The notes below the pieces were generated by a model that was not told the DNA's origin, did no database searches, and worked only from the letters and a program-made list of their open reading frames with translations. The translations under genes were made by a program, and so were the position numbers. DNA of 35,136 nt from Clostridiaceae bacterium (lineage in GTDB: Bacteria; Bacillota; Clostridia; UBA1212; DUPL01), in NCBI GenBank assembly GCA_012838385.1, contig DUPL01000001.1, forward strand, positions 1 to 35,136, given 5' to 3'. Shown piece after piece: positions 9,570 through 18,180 of the stretch (its first letter is position 1; each line of letters starts with the position of its first letter).

Positions 9570-12500
9570 TTAATTTGATGAGTCGGATGGATACAACACG
9601 GAATCGGTTATGCCAAACTCTTTCTGCTTACGTAGCATCTCTTTGTTGATTTCCTTTACAGCATCCTCCAATGCAATTCTTGCGTTCTTGCCCTGCAGAA
9701 TTGTCTGGTTAAGTGCTGTATTAAGATATCTGTGTGTATAGTATCCACCTAAGGTATTGTGAGCCTCCTTGAAATGGCTCCACTGCTCCAGAATGACGCT
9801 CATTTCCTTCTCAGTGTAAGGAAGTGTCTTTAATGCTTCAACGTTTGCCGGATTCCATCTGGAAGCAACTCCAAACGTAGCTTCAACTTCCTGACCATAC
9901 TGGGTCTGGACTTCATCAGAAGACCACCACTGGATAAATTTCCAAGCTTCCTCAGGATATTCCGTCGAGCTTATAATAATGCTGCAAGTACCAAGTCCGC
10001 CTGCATACCTGACAACAGAACCGTCAGACAGCTTGTGACCAGGAATTGGAGCCATATCCCACTTTCCTTTCAACTCAGGAGCTGCAACCATCAGCTGGCT
10101 GAAGAAACCATGGCCATCAATACCAATGGGGATGGTTCCGTTTCTGAACCTCTGATAGAAGTTTGCAGCGTATGGTATCTTGTACTTGATATACAAATCA
10201 GCATATTCCTTGAACGCATTGTATGCTTCGACAGTATCCAGCGAGGAAGTCATAGCATGTTCGTCATACACGTTTCCGCCATGCTGAAACAAGAATGGAA
10301 TATAGTTGCCAGGAGCATATGGATAGTAGAAGTCGTATCCCTTCTCCTGCAGAACAGGCAGCATCTCATATACATCTTCCCATGTATCAGGAGGGTCCAA
10401 CTGAAGCTCGTCAACTATAATATCTGTCCTATAGAATAGCGCAACCCAGCTCTGAGTCTCGGGGAATGCATAGTAATTGCCCTTGTACAAGTATGGATTA
10501 AATGCATCATCTATATAGCTCTTCTTCAGTTCTTCAAATCCTTCAAACTGATTAAGCGGTAACAATGCACCTCTTATCGCATATTCAAAAGGTGTTCCCG
10601 CACCAACACTAATAGCAACGTCCGGAGCGTTACCTGCGACGTATCTGAGCATTATCTGGCCTTCGACACCGCCAGCAACCATGTTAACGTCTACTTTAAT
10701 ACGATGGTCTCTTGTAAACTCGTCACTTATCATCCTTCTAAGAATTTCGACATGCTCACGACCTGTTGCCACGTAAACTGAAATGGTAGGATATTTATCA
10801 ATATCTTCGTCTTCAATAATAGGAGCACCTATTGCGGAATAGTCTTTAACAAAAGACCAATAAAATTTCTTGGCACCAACATAAAGATTCTGCCAGAATC
10901 CACTTCTTGCCTTCTGTGTGTACCCCTTTTCAGAAATAATCATGTAGTCAAACGCCACAGGCTGCTCTTTTGCAGCAATAATGGTATTTGAAATACCAGC
11001 TATGGTGTCATTGACTTCATTAATGGCACCAGGTACTTCCTCAGTGTCTTCTGCAAGGGATTTAAACAACTCGGCAGCTACTTTTATAGCAGAGCCGTAG
11101 TAAGGCGCTTTTCCGCCATTGGCTTCCTTAATATTGTCATATATCTCATAGAAGTTTTTGCTGTAAGACTCAAGAAGCTCAACAATGTCCGGGATGTATT
11201 CCTGAAGATCCCAGTCCATGTTTGCCTGAACAGCATAAGAACCGTCGGCCTGTCTTGTTGCAGCAACAAGCTGAGTGATTCTTCTTACCAATGAAGAAAT
11301 TGATTCTATGCACTCTTCAATTCTTTGAATATCATGACGCAAAGGACCAACCTTTGCAGTTATTTCAATTTCATGAGTTCCCTCTTCCAGATAGAACATA
11401 AATGGCTTCTGATCCTTGTCCATAAGAGGCTTCAGAACCCAACCGTCGGAATAAGGGAAGCAATACTCTTCCATATCTTCAAATGGAATTGCACCATCTA
11501 TCTTTATTTCCCTGTATGCAGCAACATATGTCACTGATGAGCTGTATCTGAAAGACAACTGATACCATCCTGTCTCTGGAACCTCGAAGGTCCACTTGGC
11601 ACTTGTTCCGCCGTCCTTCCATCTTGCTCCGCCAAAAATATTGTAGTGCAGCAAATCGTATGATGGTGGATAGGAGTAGTAGTCATCATTCCACTCCGCT
11701 CTTATTGTAATATCATTCTTCAACACAGGAACCTCAAGCTCAATCTGCTTTGCTTCCCCTTTATATATCTTGTCTTCTGAAAATCCATTCATATTCAGAT
11801 ACTCATCATATGTAGGATTTACAGTAGGAGCTACAAAGGATATAGTCTTGATAACACCAGCTTCTCTTGAGAAGGATATTTCTATTGTATTTGTTCCCTT
11901 CTGGAGAAGAATCAAATAAGGATTCCTGTAAAATCCATCCGGATGTGTCAGTACGGCCTTCTGCCAACCGAACACTTCTCTTTGCTTTGCTCTGATTTGG
12001 TTGCCTTCATCGTCATATCTGTCATACTCATAGAACTCATACATTCTCTTTACCTCAAAATATGACGATTCAATAAATGGTTGTTTACCGTTGATTGTAA
12101 GACCAATCAACATGTTGGCACTTTTGCCGCTAAACAATCCGTACAACAATTCCAAATTGTACAGAGCAGTTTCCGGAACATCCAGGTTGTACACCAGAGT
12201 TACTTTTGAGGTCGATGTAACCACAGCTGTTTGATCAGCTTCCAAAGCAACCTCTCCGTCAACCACATAGTCTTCTGTGAACGCTTTCACATCACTGTTT
12301 ATGGTTGACTTCTCTGGTATATAGTCCATTCCTCGCAATTCCAATGGATTGCCCTGGTATAAAGGATATCCGGCTGACAAATATTTGGATAATACTTTTC
12401 CGTACTCCAGAAAACTATTATCCAATCTTCGCTCGTTTTCAATAAAGGGATTAAATTCCATTACATCAGTGTTTCTTTTCTGTTCAAATTGCTTTGCTTC

Positions 12501-12605
12501 CAAATCTTTCGTTACAATCGAAACAATTATCGCAATAACAAAAAGAACAACCACACTGGCTGCAATTGAATAACGAACAATTTTCTGTTTCTTTTTCTTA
12601 TTCAT
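9570..12605 (-). CDS. Large membrane-anchored multi-domain solute-binding protein
   Basis: The 1011-residue protein starts with a lysine-rich tail and one membrane helix (about residues 11-31) with no lipobox, so it is tethered by the helix instead of lipid. Two beta-sandwich regions that look like galactose-binding or CBM-type modules follow, at about 110-285 and 295-425 (for example GWYQLSFRYSS and EEGTHEIEITAKV). A helical region spans about 425-560. A family 1 solute-binding domain occupies about 605-1000 (NAPDVAISVGAGTPFEYA, YAFPETQSWVALFYRTDI, WKFIQWWSSDEVQTQYG). Ordinary sugar-binding proteins have about 400-550 residues, so the N-terminal half is an addition. It is the first gene of the operon and lies directly behind a strong promoter. 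It probably captures a larger glycan for the permeases encoded next; the substrate is unknown. Confidence 0.88.
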   Translation of the reverse strand: MNKKKKQKIVRYSIAASVVVLFVIAIIVSIVTKDLEAKQFEQKRNTDVMEFNPFIENERRLDNSFLEYGKVLSKYLSAGYPLYQGNPLELRGMDYIPEKSTINSDVKAFTEDYVVDGEVALEADQTAVVTSTSKVTLVYNLDVPETALYNLELLYGLFSGKSANMLIGLTINGKQPFIESSYFEVKRMYEFYEYDRYDDEGNQIRAKQREVFGWQKAVLTHPDGFYRNPYLILLQKGTNTIEISFSREAGVIKTISFVAPTVNPTYDEYLNMNGFSEDKIYKGEAKQIELEVPVLKNDITIRAEWNDDYYSYPPSYDLLHYNIFGGARWKDGGTSAKWTFEVPETGWYQLSFRYSSSVTYVAAYREIKIDGAIPFEDMEEYCFPYSDGWVLKPLMDKDQKPFMFYLEEGTHEIEITAKVGPLRHDIQRIEECIESISSLVRRITQLVAATRQADGSYAVQANMDWDLQEYIPDIVELLESYSKNFYEIYDNIKEANGGKAPYYGSAIKVAAELFKSLAEDTEEVPGAINEVNDTIAGISNTIIAAKEQPVAFDYMIISEKGYTQKARSGFWQNLYVGAKKFYWSFVKDYSAIGAPIIEDEDIDKYPTISVYVATGREHVEILRRMISDEFTRDHRIKVDVNMVAGGVEGQIMLRYVAGNAPDVAISVGAGTPFEYAIRGALLPLNQFEGFEELKKSYIDDAFNPYLYKGNYYAFPETQSWVALFYRTDIIVDELQLDPPDTWEDVYEMLPVLQEKGYDFYYPYAPGNYIPFLFQHGGNVYDEHAMTSSLDTVEAYNAFKEYADLYIKYKIPYAANFYQRFRNGTIPIGIDGHGFFSQLMVAAPELKGKWDMAPIPGHKLSDGSVVRYAGGLGTCSIIISSTEYPEEAWKFIQWWSSDEVQTQYGQEVEATFGVASRWNPANVEALKTLPYTEKEMSVILEQWSHFKEAHNTLGGYYTHRYLNTALNQTILQGKNARIALEDAVKEINKEMLRKQKEFGITDSVLYPSDSSN

Positions 12606-12689
12606 AAGCCCAACCTTCCAAACTTTATTGTTGAATAACTATATAAAGACGTATCAAGCCCTAAATTATTGGGCAAAGTCCACAAAATC

Positions 12690-12718
12690 ATTATATAGTT
12701 TTGGTGCAACAGTGTCAA
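12690..12718 (-). promoter_or_regulatory. Sigma-A promoter of the sugar-uptake operon
   Basis: On the minus strand a perfect TTGACA (12713-12718) is followed after 17 bases by a perfect TATAAT (12690-12695). Transcription should begin near 12683, giving a leader of about 78 bases before the binding protein gene. Such a consensus promoter would be strong unless repressed, and a palindrome overlaps its -35 box. Confidence 0.85.
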
Positions 12719-12725
12719 TAACACT
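12711..12725. promoter_or_regulatory. Candidate operator palindrome over the -35 box
   Basis: AGTGTCAATAACACT has perfect five-base arms around a five-base spacer and covers the -35 element. A further inverted pair, AACTATATA (12637-12645) and TATATAGTT (12692-12700), links the leader and the -10 box. Both could bind a repressor. No regulator gene is present in the operon part seen here, so this is inference. Confidence 0.4.
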
Positions 12726-12771
12726 ATTTTTCATAATTATAACTAAAATGTAAACAAACAGCCCCAAAAAT

Positions 12772-14190
12772 CTAAACCGACAGTTCATTTACTAAATGTT
12801 TGAACGTTTTTCCTCTTTCTTCAAAGTTCTTAAACATGTCAAAACTTGTACTTGCCGGAGATAGAATAACCACTTCTCCACTTTTTGCCTCTCTCCAGGC
12901 ACACTCTACAGCTTCCTCATAGTTCTGACAATGATAAGTAACAATATCATACTCTTTACCCTGCCTTTTATACTCGTCCCTCGCAGCATTTTCAATCAAT
13001 TTTGCTGTAGGACCAGTAAGTATCAACACCCTTACCTTTTCAAACAAAGCCTTTCCCAATGAATCATAAGGTATTTTCTTGTCTGCTCCTCCTGCAATAA
13101 GCACCACCTCTTTATCATTAAATACATTCAAAGCATGCATTGTCCTGTTAGGACTGGAATCTATTGAACTGTTAAAATATTTAACACCATTCAATTCCCT
13201 AACAAACTCAAGTCTGTGTTCAACACCTTTGAATGAGGTTGCCACATTGTATATATCCTTAGCAGAAACCACATCACAAACTGCCGAAATTGCAGCCATG
13301 TAATTTTCCAGATTATGATTGCCTGGAAGCAAAACATCCTTCGTATCCATAATCTCTGTGATTTCACCATTGATTTTTTTATACAATTTTCCATTCAATG
13401 AATAAGCCCCATCCCATGAACCAATACCAAAACCAAAGGATCTTAATTTTCCATTAACCTCGTGCATCATTGACAAGGTAACATCATTCCCGGAGTTTAG
13501 TACTGCAATTCCATCCTCGTTTTGGTATCTATATATGTTTTTCTTCGCATCAATATATTCCTCGTAGGATTTATGCACATCAAGATGATTTGGAGATATG
13601 TTTGTAATAACTGACACGTCAGGACTCTTTGTCATTGTATGCAGTTGGAAACTCGACAGTTCAAGCACCACGATGTCTTCCTTGTAAATCTCTTTCAAAT
13701 GCGGCAGCAAAGGCTTCCCGATGTTTCCTCCCAACCATATCCTTGTTCCTTTATCCTTAAATGCTTCACTCAGAAGAAGATAAAGGATGGTAGTGGTTGT
13801 GGTTTTTCCATCACTACCTGTCACTGCATATGTTTTTGCAGGACAATGTTTCAAAAACTCTTCCATTTCGGATGTTACATAAGCTCCTCTTTCCCTTGCT
13901 CTTGCCAACTCCGGTATATCAGGCCTTAATACAGGCGTTTTATAGATTTCATCAAAGTCATCAGTTAAATATGAAAGATAATTTTCGCCCAAATGATACT
14001 CAAAAGGTAGTTTTAAAGCAAGTTCGTCAAGCTTTTTCTTCAGCTCATTAGAATCAGAACGGTCAAATCCAACAATTTTTTCCGCCCCCATTTTATGTAG
14101 AAATTCGATTAAAGGAAAATTGCTTATGCCTATCCCTAAAACAGCAACTTTCCTTCCAGTAATCCTGTTTCTGAGATCGTAAATCCCCAT
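12772..14190 (-). CDS. murD: UDP-N-acetylmuramoyl-L-alanine--D-glutamate ligase
   Basis: MurD adds D-glutamate to UDP-MurNAc-L-alanine in the cytoplasmic phase of peptidoglycan synthesis. The 472-residue product has the N-terminal Rossmann-like domain (VAVLGIGISNFPLIEFL), the ATP-binding loop TGSDGKTTTT at about residue 122, the Mur-ligase central motif ELSSFQL followed by NISPNHLDVH, and the C-terminal domain with HRLEFV and FNSSIDSSPNR. Its length is slightly above the usual 440-460. The ATG start has AGGAGG four to five bases upstream. It stands apart from any mur cluster in this window, has its own promoter, and lies upstream of the sugar operon with no evident terminator in between. Confidence 0.95.
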   Translation of the reverse strand: MGIYDLRNRITGRKVAVLGIGISNFPLIEFLHKMGAEKIVGFDRSDSNELKKKLDELALKLPFEYHLGENYLSYLTDDFDEIYKTPVLRPDIPELARARERGAYVTSEMEEFLKHCPAKTYAVTGSDGKTTTTTILYLLLSEAFKDKGTRIWLGGNIGKPLLPHLKEIYKEDIVVLELSSFQLHTMTKSPDVSVITNISPNHLDVHKSYEEYIDAKKNIYRYQNEDGIAVLNSGNDVTLSMMHEVNGKLRSFGFGIGSWDGAYSLNGKLYKKINGEITEIMDTKDVLLPGNHNLENYMAAISAVCDVVSAKDIYNVATSFKGVEHRLEFVRELNGVKYFNSSIDSSPNRTMHALNVFNDKEVVLIAGGADKKIPYDSLGKALFEKVRVLILTGPTAKLIENAARDEYKRQGKEYDIVTYHCQNYEEAVECAWREAKSGEVVILSPASTSFDMFKNFEERGKTFKHLVNELSV

Positions 14191-14223
14191 ATGTCCTCCT
14201 GTTTGTCATAAAACTCAACTTCT

Positions 14224-14251
14224 ATTATACTACTTGAAAAATTATTATCAA
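14224..14251 (-). promoter_or_regulatory. Promoter of murD
   Basis: Reading the minus strand, TTGATA (14246-14251) and TATAAT (14224-14229) are 16 bases apart. The start site would be near 14217, leaving a leader of about 27 bases with the AGGAGG site. It is divergent from the ribU promoter, with about 32 bases between the two -35 boxes. Confidence 0.65.
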
Positions 14252-14283
14252 GTCAACAAACTGTAAAATAATTTTCACTTCTA

Positions 14284-14312
14284 TTGACATATAATTGTTT
14301 TAGATATAAAAT
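14284..14312 (+). promoter_or_regulatory. Promoter of the FMN riboswitch-ribU transcript
   Basis: TTGACA (14284-14289) is followed after 17 bases by TAAAAT (14307-14312). The predicted start near 14319 puts the riboswitch at the very 5' end of the transcript. Confidence 0.75.
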
Positions 14313-14319
14313 GTAGTTG

Positions 14320-14435
14320 CTTCGGGGTTAGGTGAAATTCCTTACCGGCGGTAAAGCCCGCGAGCCTGTGTCAAAGATACGGGTTGATACGGTGAGATTC
14401 CGTAGCCGACTGTTAAAGTCAGGATGGAAGGAGTG
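14320..14435 (+). promoter_or_regulatory. FMN riboswitch (RFN element)
   Basis: The conserved RFN blocks are all present in order: TTCGGGG, GGTGAAATTC, ACCGGCGGTAAAGCCCGCGAG, a variable hairpin, GGTGAGATTCCG, GCCGACTGTTAAAGTC and GGATGGAAG. The closing helix can pair CTTC (14320-14323) with GAAG (14427-14430). That GAAG is the first part of the ribU ribosome-binding site GAAGGAG. Only about seven bases separate the element from the start codon and no terminator fits between them. FMN binding therefore probably blocks translation of ribU; the mechanism is inference, but the riboswitch itself is clear. Confidence 0.95.
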
Positions 14436-14441
14436 TTTTTT

Positions 14442-15059
14442 ATGCAAAAAAATAACCGAAACAAATCAGTATTTTACATCACAAGAGTTGCATGCTTGTC
14501 AGCAATCGCAATCATAGTCATGTTTCTCGAATTTACACTGCCAATTTTTCCGGGATTCTACAAGTTGGACTTCAGTACCTTCCCTATAATCATAGGGACC
14601 TTTGCAATGGGACCCATAGCAGGAGTAACCATTCAATTTATTAAGGATCTTGTTCACCTGCTGGTTTCCAACCAATCCATGGGTATAGGTCTTATGGCCG
14701 ACTTTGCTATTGGCTCTGCATACATACTGAGTGCAGGCATAATATACAAACGCCTTCATACAAAGAAAGGCGCTCTTCTCGGGTGCATTGCAGGAACATT
14801 TGCTGCAACAATAGTTGGCGCATTTTTCAACTATTATGTGTTAATACCTCTTTATGTGTTATTGACACCCTACTCGTTGGAAGACATTATAAGTATGGGA
14901 ACCAAGGTAACCGGAAGCATAAAAGATTTAAAAACTCTGATAATGTTTGCGACTGTACCGTTCAATCTCTTGAAATTTGGTGTAATTTCATTATTAACGA
15001 TGCTTACTTACAAAAAAGTGTCGCCATTTTTCAAAATGATACGAAAAGAATCCAAGTAA
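14442..15059 (+). CDS. ribU: Riboflavin ECF transporter substrate-binding subunit
   Basis: RibU is the membrane S-component that binds riboflavin and works with the shared ECF energy-coupling module (EcfA, EcfA', EcfT), none of which is in this window. The product of 205 residues has about six hydrophobic segments. It carries the family signature region FPIIIGTFAMGPIAGVTIQF, followed by KDLVHLLVSNQSMGIGLMADF. An in-frame ATG at 14424 lies inside the riboswitch. I chose the ATG at 14442 because AAGGAGTG sits correctly in front of it and because riboswitch control would otherwise make little sense. It is a single-gene transcript ending at the terminator at 15059-15089. Confidence 0.94.
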   Translation: MQKNNRNKSVFYITRVACLSAIAIIVMFLEFTLPIFPGFYKLDFSTFPIIIGTFAMGPIAGVTIQFIKDLVHLLVSNQSMGIGLMADFAIGSAYILSAGIIYKRLHTKKGALLGCIAGTFAATIVGAFFNYYVLIPLYVLLTPYSLEDIISMGTKVTGSIKDLKTLIMFATVPFNLLKFGVISLLTMLTYKKVSPFFKMIRKESK

Positions 15060-15089
15060 AAAAAATACAGCTATAAGCTGTATTTTTTT
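15059..15089. terminator. Bidirectional terminator between ribU and aspartokinase
   Basis: A perfect stem, AAAAAATACAGCT / AGCTGTATTTTTT, encloses the loop ATA. It has A-tracts on one side and T-tracts on the other, so it works on both strands for these convergent genes. The TAA of the aspartokinase gene lies in the T-tract. Confidence 0.9.
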
Positions 15090-16449
15090 ATCTAAAGAAC
15101 TCATCATATAGAGCAATCAATGATTTTTCCACATCGTCCTCATGTACACCGAACATAATACTTACTTCACTGGAGCCCTGGTTTATCATCCTGATATTCA
15201 CACTTGCCCTTGCTATTGCCGTTGTAGCCCTGCTTGCAATACCGACGGTTTTGGACATTCCCCTACCAACCAACATGATTATCGCAAGCCCGTGCTCGAC
15301 TACCACGTCATCAACCTCAAGCTCCTTCCTGATGGCCTCGGTTATTCTTTCAAGTTTGTCTTTTGGACAATTTTTCTCTTTAACAATAACGGAAATACTG
15401 TCAATTCCGGAAGGTGCATGCTCGTAGGATACTCCTTCTTTCTCGAAAAGGGTAAGCAGTCGTCTACCAAAACCAATTTCCCTGTTCATCATGTATTTTT
15501 CAACATGCACTGTTATAAATCCCTTGTCTGCAGCAATACCAACAACAGGATTTTCTCCTGAAACCCTATCCGCTCTTTCTGCAGGCACTATCAAGGTTCC
15601 TGGAGATTGAGGGTTGTTTGTATTCCTTATGTTAACCGCAATCTTCTTTCTGTAAACCGGCTCCAGGGTTTCCTCGTGTAAAACGTTGAAGCCTGCATAG
15701 GAAAGTTCGCGCATTTCTTCATAAGTAAAGTATGAAATGGGTTTAGGTTCCTTGATTACCTTCGGATTTGCACAGAAAACATAATCCACATCGGTAAAGT
15801 TCTCATACACGGTGGCATTAACAGCAGCTGCAATTACAGATCCGGTTACATCCGAGCCTCCCCTCGAGAAGGTCACCACTTCTCCATCCACCGAGTATCC
15901 AAAGAATCCAGGGAATATGACCAGTTCATCCATATCCCTTAGTTTTGCAAGGTTTTCATACGTTTGTTTAAGTACTCTGGCATTTCCATATTCGTTGCTC
16001 AAAAGCATGCCTGCATCTTTTGGATTCATGTACACGGCCTTCTCTCCTATGGAATTCAAGTACCCTGCAACGAGCTTAGCTGTATTGTCTTCTCCTGCAG
16101 CCTTCATAAAATCCATGAATTTTGCGTTCGAATCAATCTTTGAATTCAATCTGTCCGTCAAATCATGTTTTACAAAATTCGCTGCATCTTCTCCAAGTCC
16201 AAGACCCTTGGCTATCTGTCTATATCTGTCAACAACATTTTCCAATGCTTCAGTATAATCTTCATTATTCAACTTCTTGTTTGCAAGTTCTATCAGCATA
16301 TCAGTAACTTTTACATCACCATCAAACCTTTTTCCCGGCGCGGAAACAACCACTATTCTTCTTTTACTGTCCGACAGTACAATATCACACACCTTTCTTA
16401 TCTGGTTTGCATCAGCCAGCGAACTTCCTCCGAATTTTACAACCTTCAT
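15088..16449 (-). CDS. Aspartate kinase
   Basis: Aspartokinase phosphorylates L-aspartate in the first step of the lysine/threonine/methionine pathway. The 453-residue product opens with the kinase signature KFGGSSLADANQIRKV, has FSRGGSDVTGSVIAAAVNA near residue 200 and FTDVDYVFCANPKVI beyond it, and ends in two ACT domains (about 310-453, for example GISIxV-like ITVHVEKYMM and AIIMLVGRGMSKTVGIASRAT). The ACT pair is the usual site of feedback inhibition by end-product amino acids. The ATG start has AAGGAG upstream. It is the last gene of the ACT protein-hom-aspartokinase operon, which suggests that this isozyme feeds the threonine/methionine branch. I leave the symbol open because isozyme names (lysC, thrA, yclM) cannot be decided from sequence alone. 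Confidence 0.95.
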   Translation of the reverse strand: MKVVKFGGSSLADANQIRKVCDIVLSDSKRRIVVVSAPGKRFDGDVKVTDMLIELANKKLNNEDYTEALENVVDRYRQIAKGLGLGEDAANFVKHDLTDRLNSKIDSNAKFMDFMKAAGEDNTAKLVAGYLNSIGEKAVYMNPKDAGMLLSNEYGNARVLKQTYENLAKLRDMDELVIFPGFFGYSVDGEVVTFSRGGSDVTGSVIAAAVNATVYENFTDVDYVFCANPKVIKEPKPISYFTYEEMRELSYAGFNVLHEETLEPVYRKKIAVNIRNTNNPQSPGTLIVPAERADRVSGENPVVGIAADKGFITVHVEKYMMNREIGFGRRLLTLFEKEGVSYEHAPSGIDSISVIVKEKNCPKDKLERITEAIRKELEVDDVVVEHGLAIIMLVGRGMSKTVGIASRATTAIARASVNIRMINQGSSEVSIMFGVHEDDVEKSLIALYDEFFR

Positions 16450-16466
16450 AAATCTACTCCTTTGCT

Positions 16467-17714
16467 CTAGTCTTCCACCTTTATTACATTCTCAACCTTT
16501 ATATTCAAACTCTTGGTAAGTTCCTCAATCTTTTTGTCTAGTTCTTCCCTGCTCAGATAGCCTGTTATCAGTGCGGCCTTTTTCCTGTTTACTTCAGACT
16601 CGCCACAGTATATTGCTACCTTGCCAAAGGAATTGACTACAATCTTCTCCATCTCCTCCGTTGATATACTGTTTTTCCACAAACGCACAAAGAATCTGAA
16701 ACTATCCTGTTTGGACGTGGTCATCTCCGCCTTTTCCTTTACAAACCCAGGCAGTGAATGTTCCGAACTTCCTGTAAGAATTTCAATTATGTCTCCAAGA
16801 ATTGCACTGGCAGTGGGCAGTTTGCCCGCACCCTTTCCATAAAACATGGAATCTCCTGTGTAGCTGCCTTTTACCAACACGCCATTGAATACTGAATCAA
16901 CCTTTGCCAACATGTGATCCTCGCCAAGTAAAAGCGGCTCCACCAATGCCTCAATCTTTCCATCCTTGTTAATACTTCTGGCTATCAGCTTGATCTTAAA
17001 CCCATTTGCTGAACTAAGCTCCAGATCCTCATAACTTATGTTTCTTATACCGGTACAGGAAACATCCTTGTAATCAACAAATCTGTCATAAGCAACGGAA
17101 GACAGAATAGCTATCTTTCTTGCCGCATCATGACCATCCACATCGGCTGTAGGATCCGCTTCAGCATATCCCTTTTGCTGGGCTTTTGCAAGAGCTTCCT
17201 CAAAGGACATTTTGTCTCTGTACATTTTGGTAAGAATATAGTTTGTTGTGCCGTTCAGAATACCCTGTATCTCATATATGTCGTTTGACGCAAGACATAT
17301 GTTCAAAGGACGGATTATGGGTATTCCGCCTCCTGCACTGGCCTCATACATGAATCTCACACTGTTATTATATGCAGTCTCAACAAGCTCGCGTCCGAAT
17401 GCAGCAACAATCTCCTTGTTGGAAGTCACGACATGTTTTCCGGCTTCCAATGCTTTTTTCGTTAAGGTGAAAGCATGTTCTTCTCCGCCTATTGTCATTA
17501 TCACCATATTTATATCAGGATCATTTATTATCTCATTTGCATCTTTCGTCAAAAAAGGCTCATAAGGCGTTCCTTTCAAGTCCCTAATGTCCAGTATCCT
17601 GGTCAGTTCAATCTTTTTATTGAATTTACGGCTTAACTCTTCACTTTTTTCAAGCAAAATATCCGCCACGCCGGAGCCTACGACTCCGCAACCCATAATT
17701 GCTATCTTTACCAT
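16467..17714 (-). CDS. hom: Homoserine dehydrogenase
   Basis: This enzyme reduces aspartate semialdehyde to homoserine with NAD(P)H. The 415-residue protein has the N-terminal Rossmann loop GCGVVGSGVADIL. The catalytic domain has the signatures EASAGGGIPII, GILNGTTNYIL and AQQKGYAEADPTADVDGHDAARK. A C-terminal ACT-like regulatory domain covers about 340-410 (SFRFFVRLWKNSISTEEMEKI). The start ATG at 17714 follows AAGGAGGAAAT and is nine bases behind the ACT protein gene. The next gene is aspartokinase, which supports a homoserine-forming operon. The threonine synthase gene lies separately at 19638-21137, and no homoserine kinase gene is in the window. Confidence 0.96.
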   Translation of the reverse strand: MVKIAIMGCGVVGSGVADILLEKSEELSRKFNKKIELTRILDIRDLKGTPYEPFLTKDANEIINDPDINMVIMTIGGEEHAFTLTKKALEAGKHVVTSNKEIVAAFGRELVETAYNNSVRFMYEASAGGGIPIIRPLNICLASNDIYEIQGILNGTTNYILTKMYRDKMSFEEALAKAQQKGYAEADPTADVDGHDAARKIAILSSVAYDRFVDYKDVSCTGIRNISYEDLELSSANGFKIKLIARSINKDGKIEALVEPLLLGEDHMLAKVDSVFNGVLVKGSYTGDSMFYGKGAGKLPTASAILGDIIEILTGSSEHSLPGFVKEKAEMTTSKQDSFRFFVRLWKNSISTEEMEKIVVNSFGKVAIYCGESEVNRKKAALITGYLSREELDKKIEELTKSLNIKVENVIKVED

Positions 17715-17723
17715 ATTTCCTCC

Positions 17724-18167
17724 TTACTCCATTTCCCTATTTAATATTTCAGATCTTCTTACCCCGTTAATTTCAGAAATCCTTTTCAATACCGCATCCA
17801 CATTCTCAATCATGCATTCCGTATCAATCGAAATGATTACGTCTGCAATCCCGTTCTGAGGCACATTCTGATTTATGGTCAATATGTTGCCCTTTGATTT
17901 TGCTATCTCCCCTATAATCGCATGGAGGATTCCTGAAAAATCCTCCACAACAAAATACAAAGAAACAACCTTGCTGTGGGGTAGTCTGTCATATACAAAA
18001 ACCTTGTCCTTGTACTTGTAAAAGGCGCTTCTTGATATGCCTACCTCGTTCAATATTTCCGTCTGTGTCTTGTCTTTATACAACGTAAGCAGTTTCTTTG
18101 CCTGCACCACTTTTCCGAATATTGCAGGACAAACATCCTCACTTACAAGCAAATATCTCTCTGCCAT
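17724..18167 (-). CDS. UPF0735 family ACT-domain protein
   Basis: This small protein of 147 residues has an N-terminal helix-turn-helix-like part (TQTEILNEVGISRSAFYKYKDKVF, about residues 34-57) and a C-terminal ACT domain (about 68-143, VVSLYFVVEDFSGILHAIIGEIAKSKGNILTINQ). The family is common in Bacillota next to hom and thr genes and is thought to act as an amino-acid-sensing regulator; the exact role is not established. It is the first gene of the operon, so it may sense threonine or a related amino acid and regulate its own transcript. The ATG is preceded by GAGGAG. A hairpin lies directly before that site. Confidence 0.9.
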   Translation of the reverse strand: MAERYLLVSEDVCPAIFGKVVQAKKLLTLYKDKTQTEILNEVGISRSAFYKYKDKVFVYDRLPHSKVVSLYFVVEDFSGILHAIIGEIAKSKGNILTINQNVPQNGIADVIISIDTECMIENVDAVLKRISEINGVRRSEILNREME

Positions 18168-18180
18168 TTTTCAACTCCTC

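Noticed and set aside
14424-14441. ATG at 14424 as the ribU start
   Set aside because: It lies inside the riboswitch core. The ATG at 14442 has AAGGAG at normal distance.
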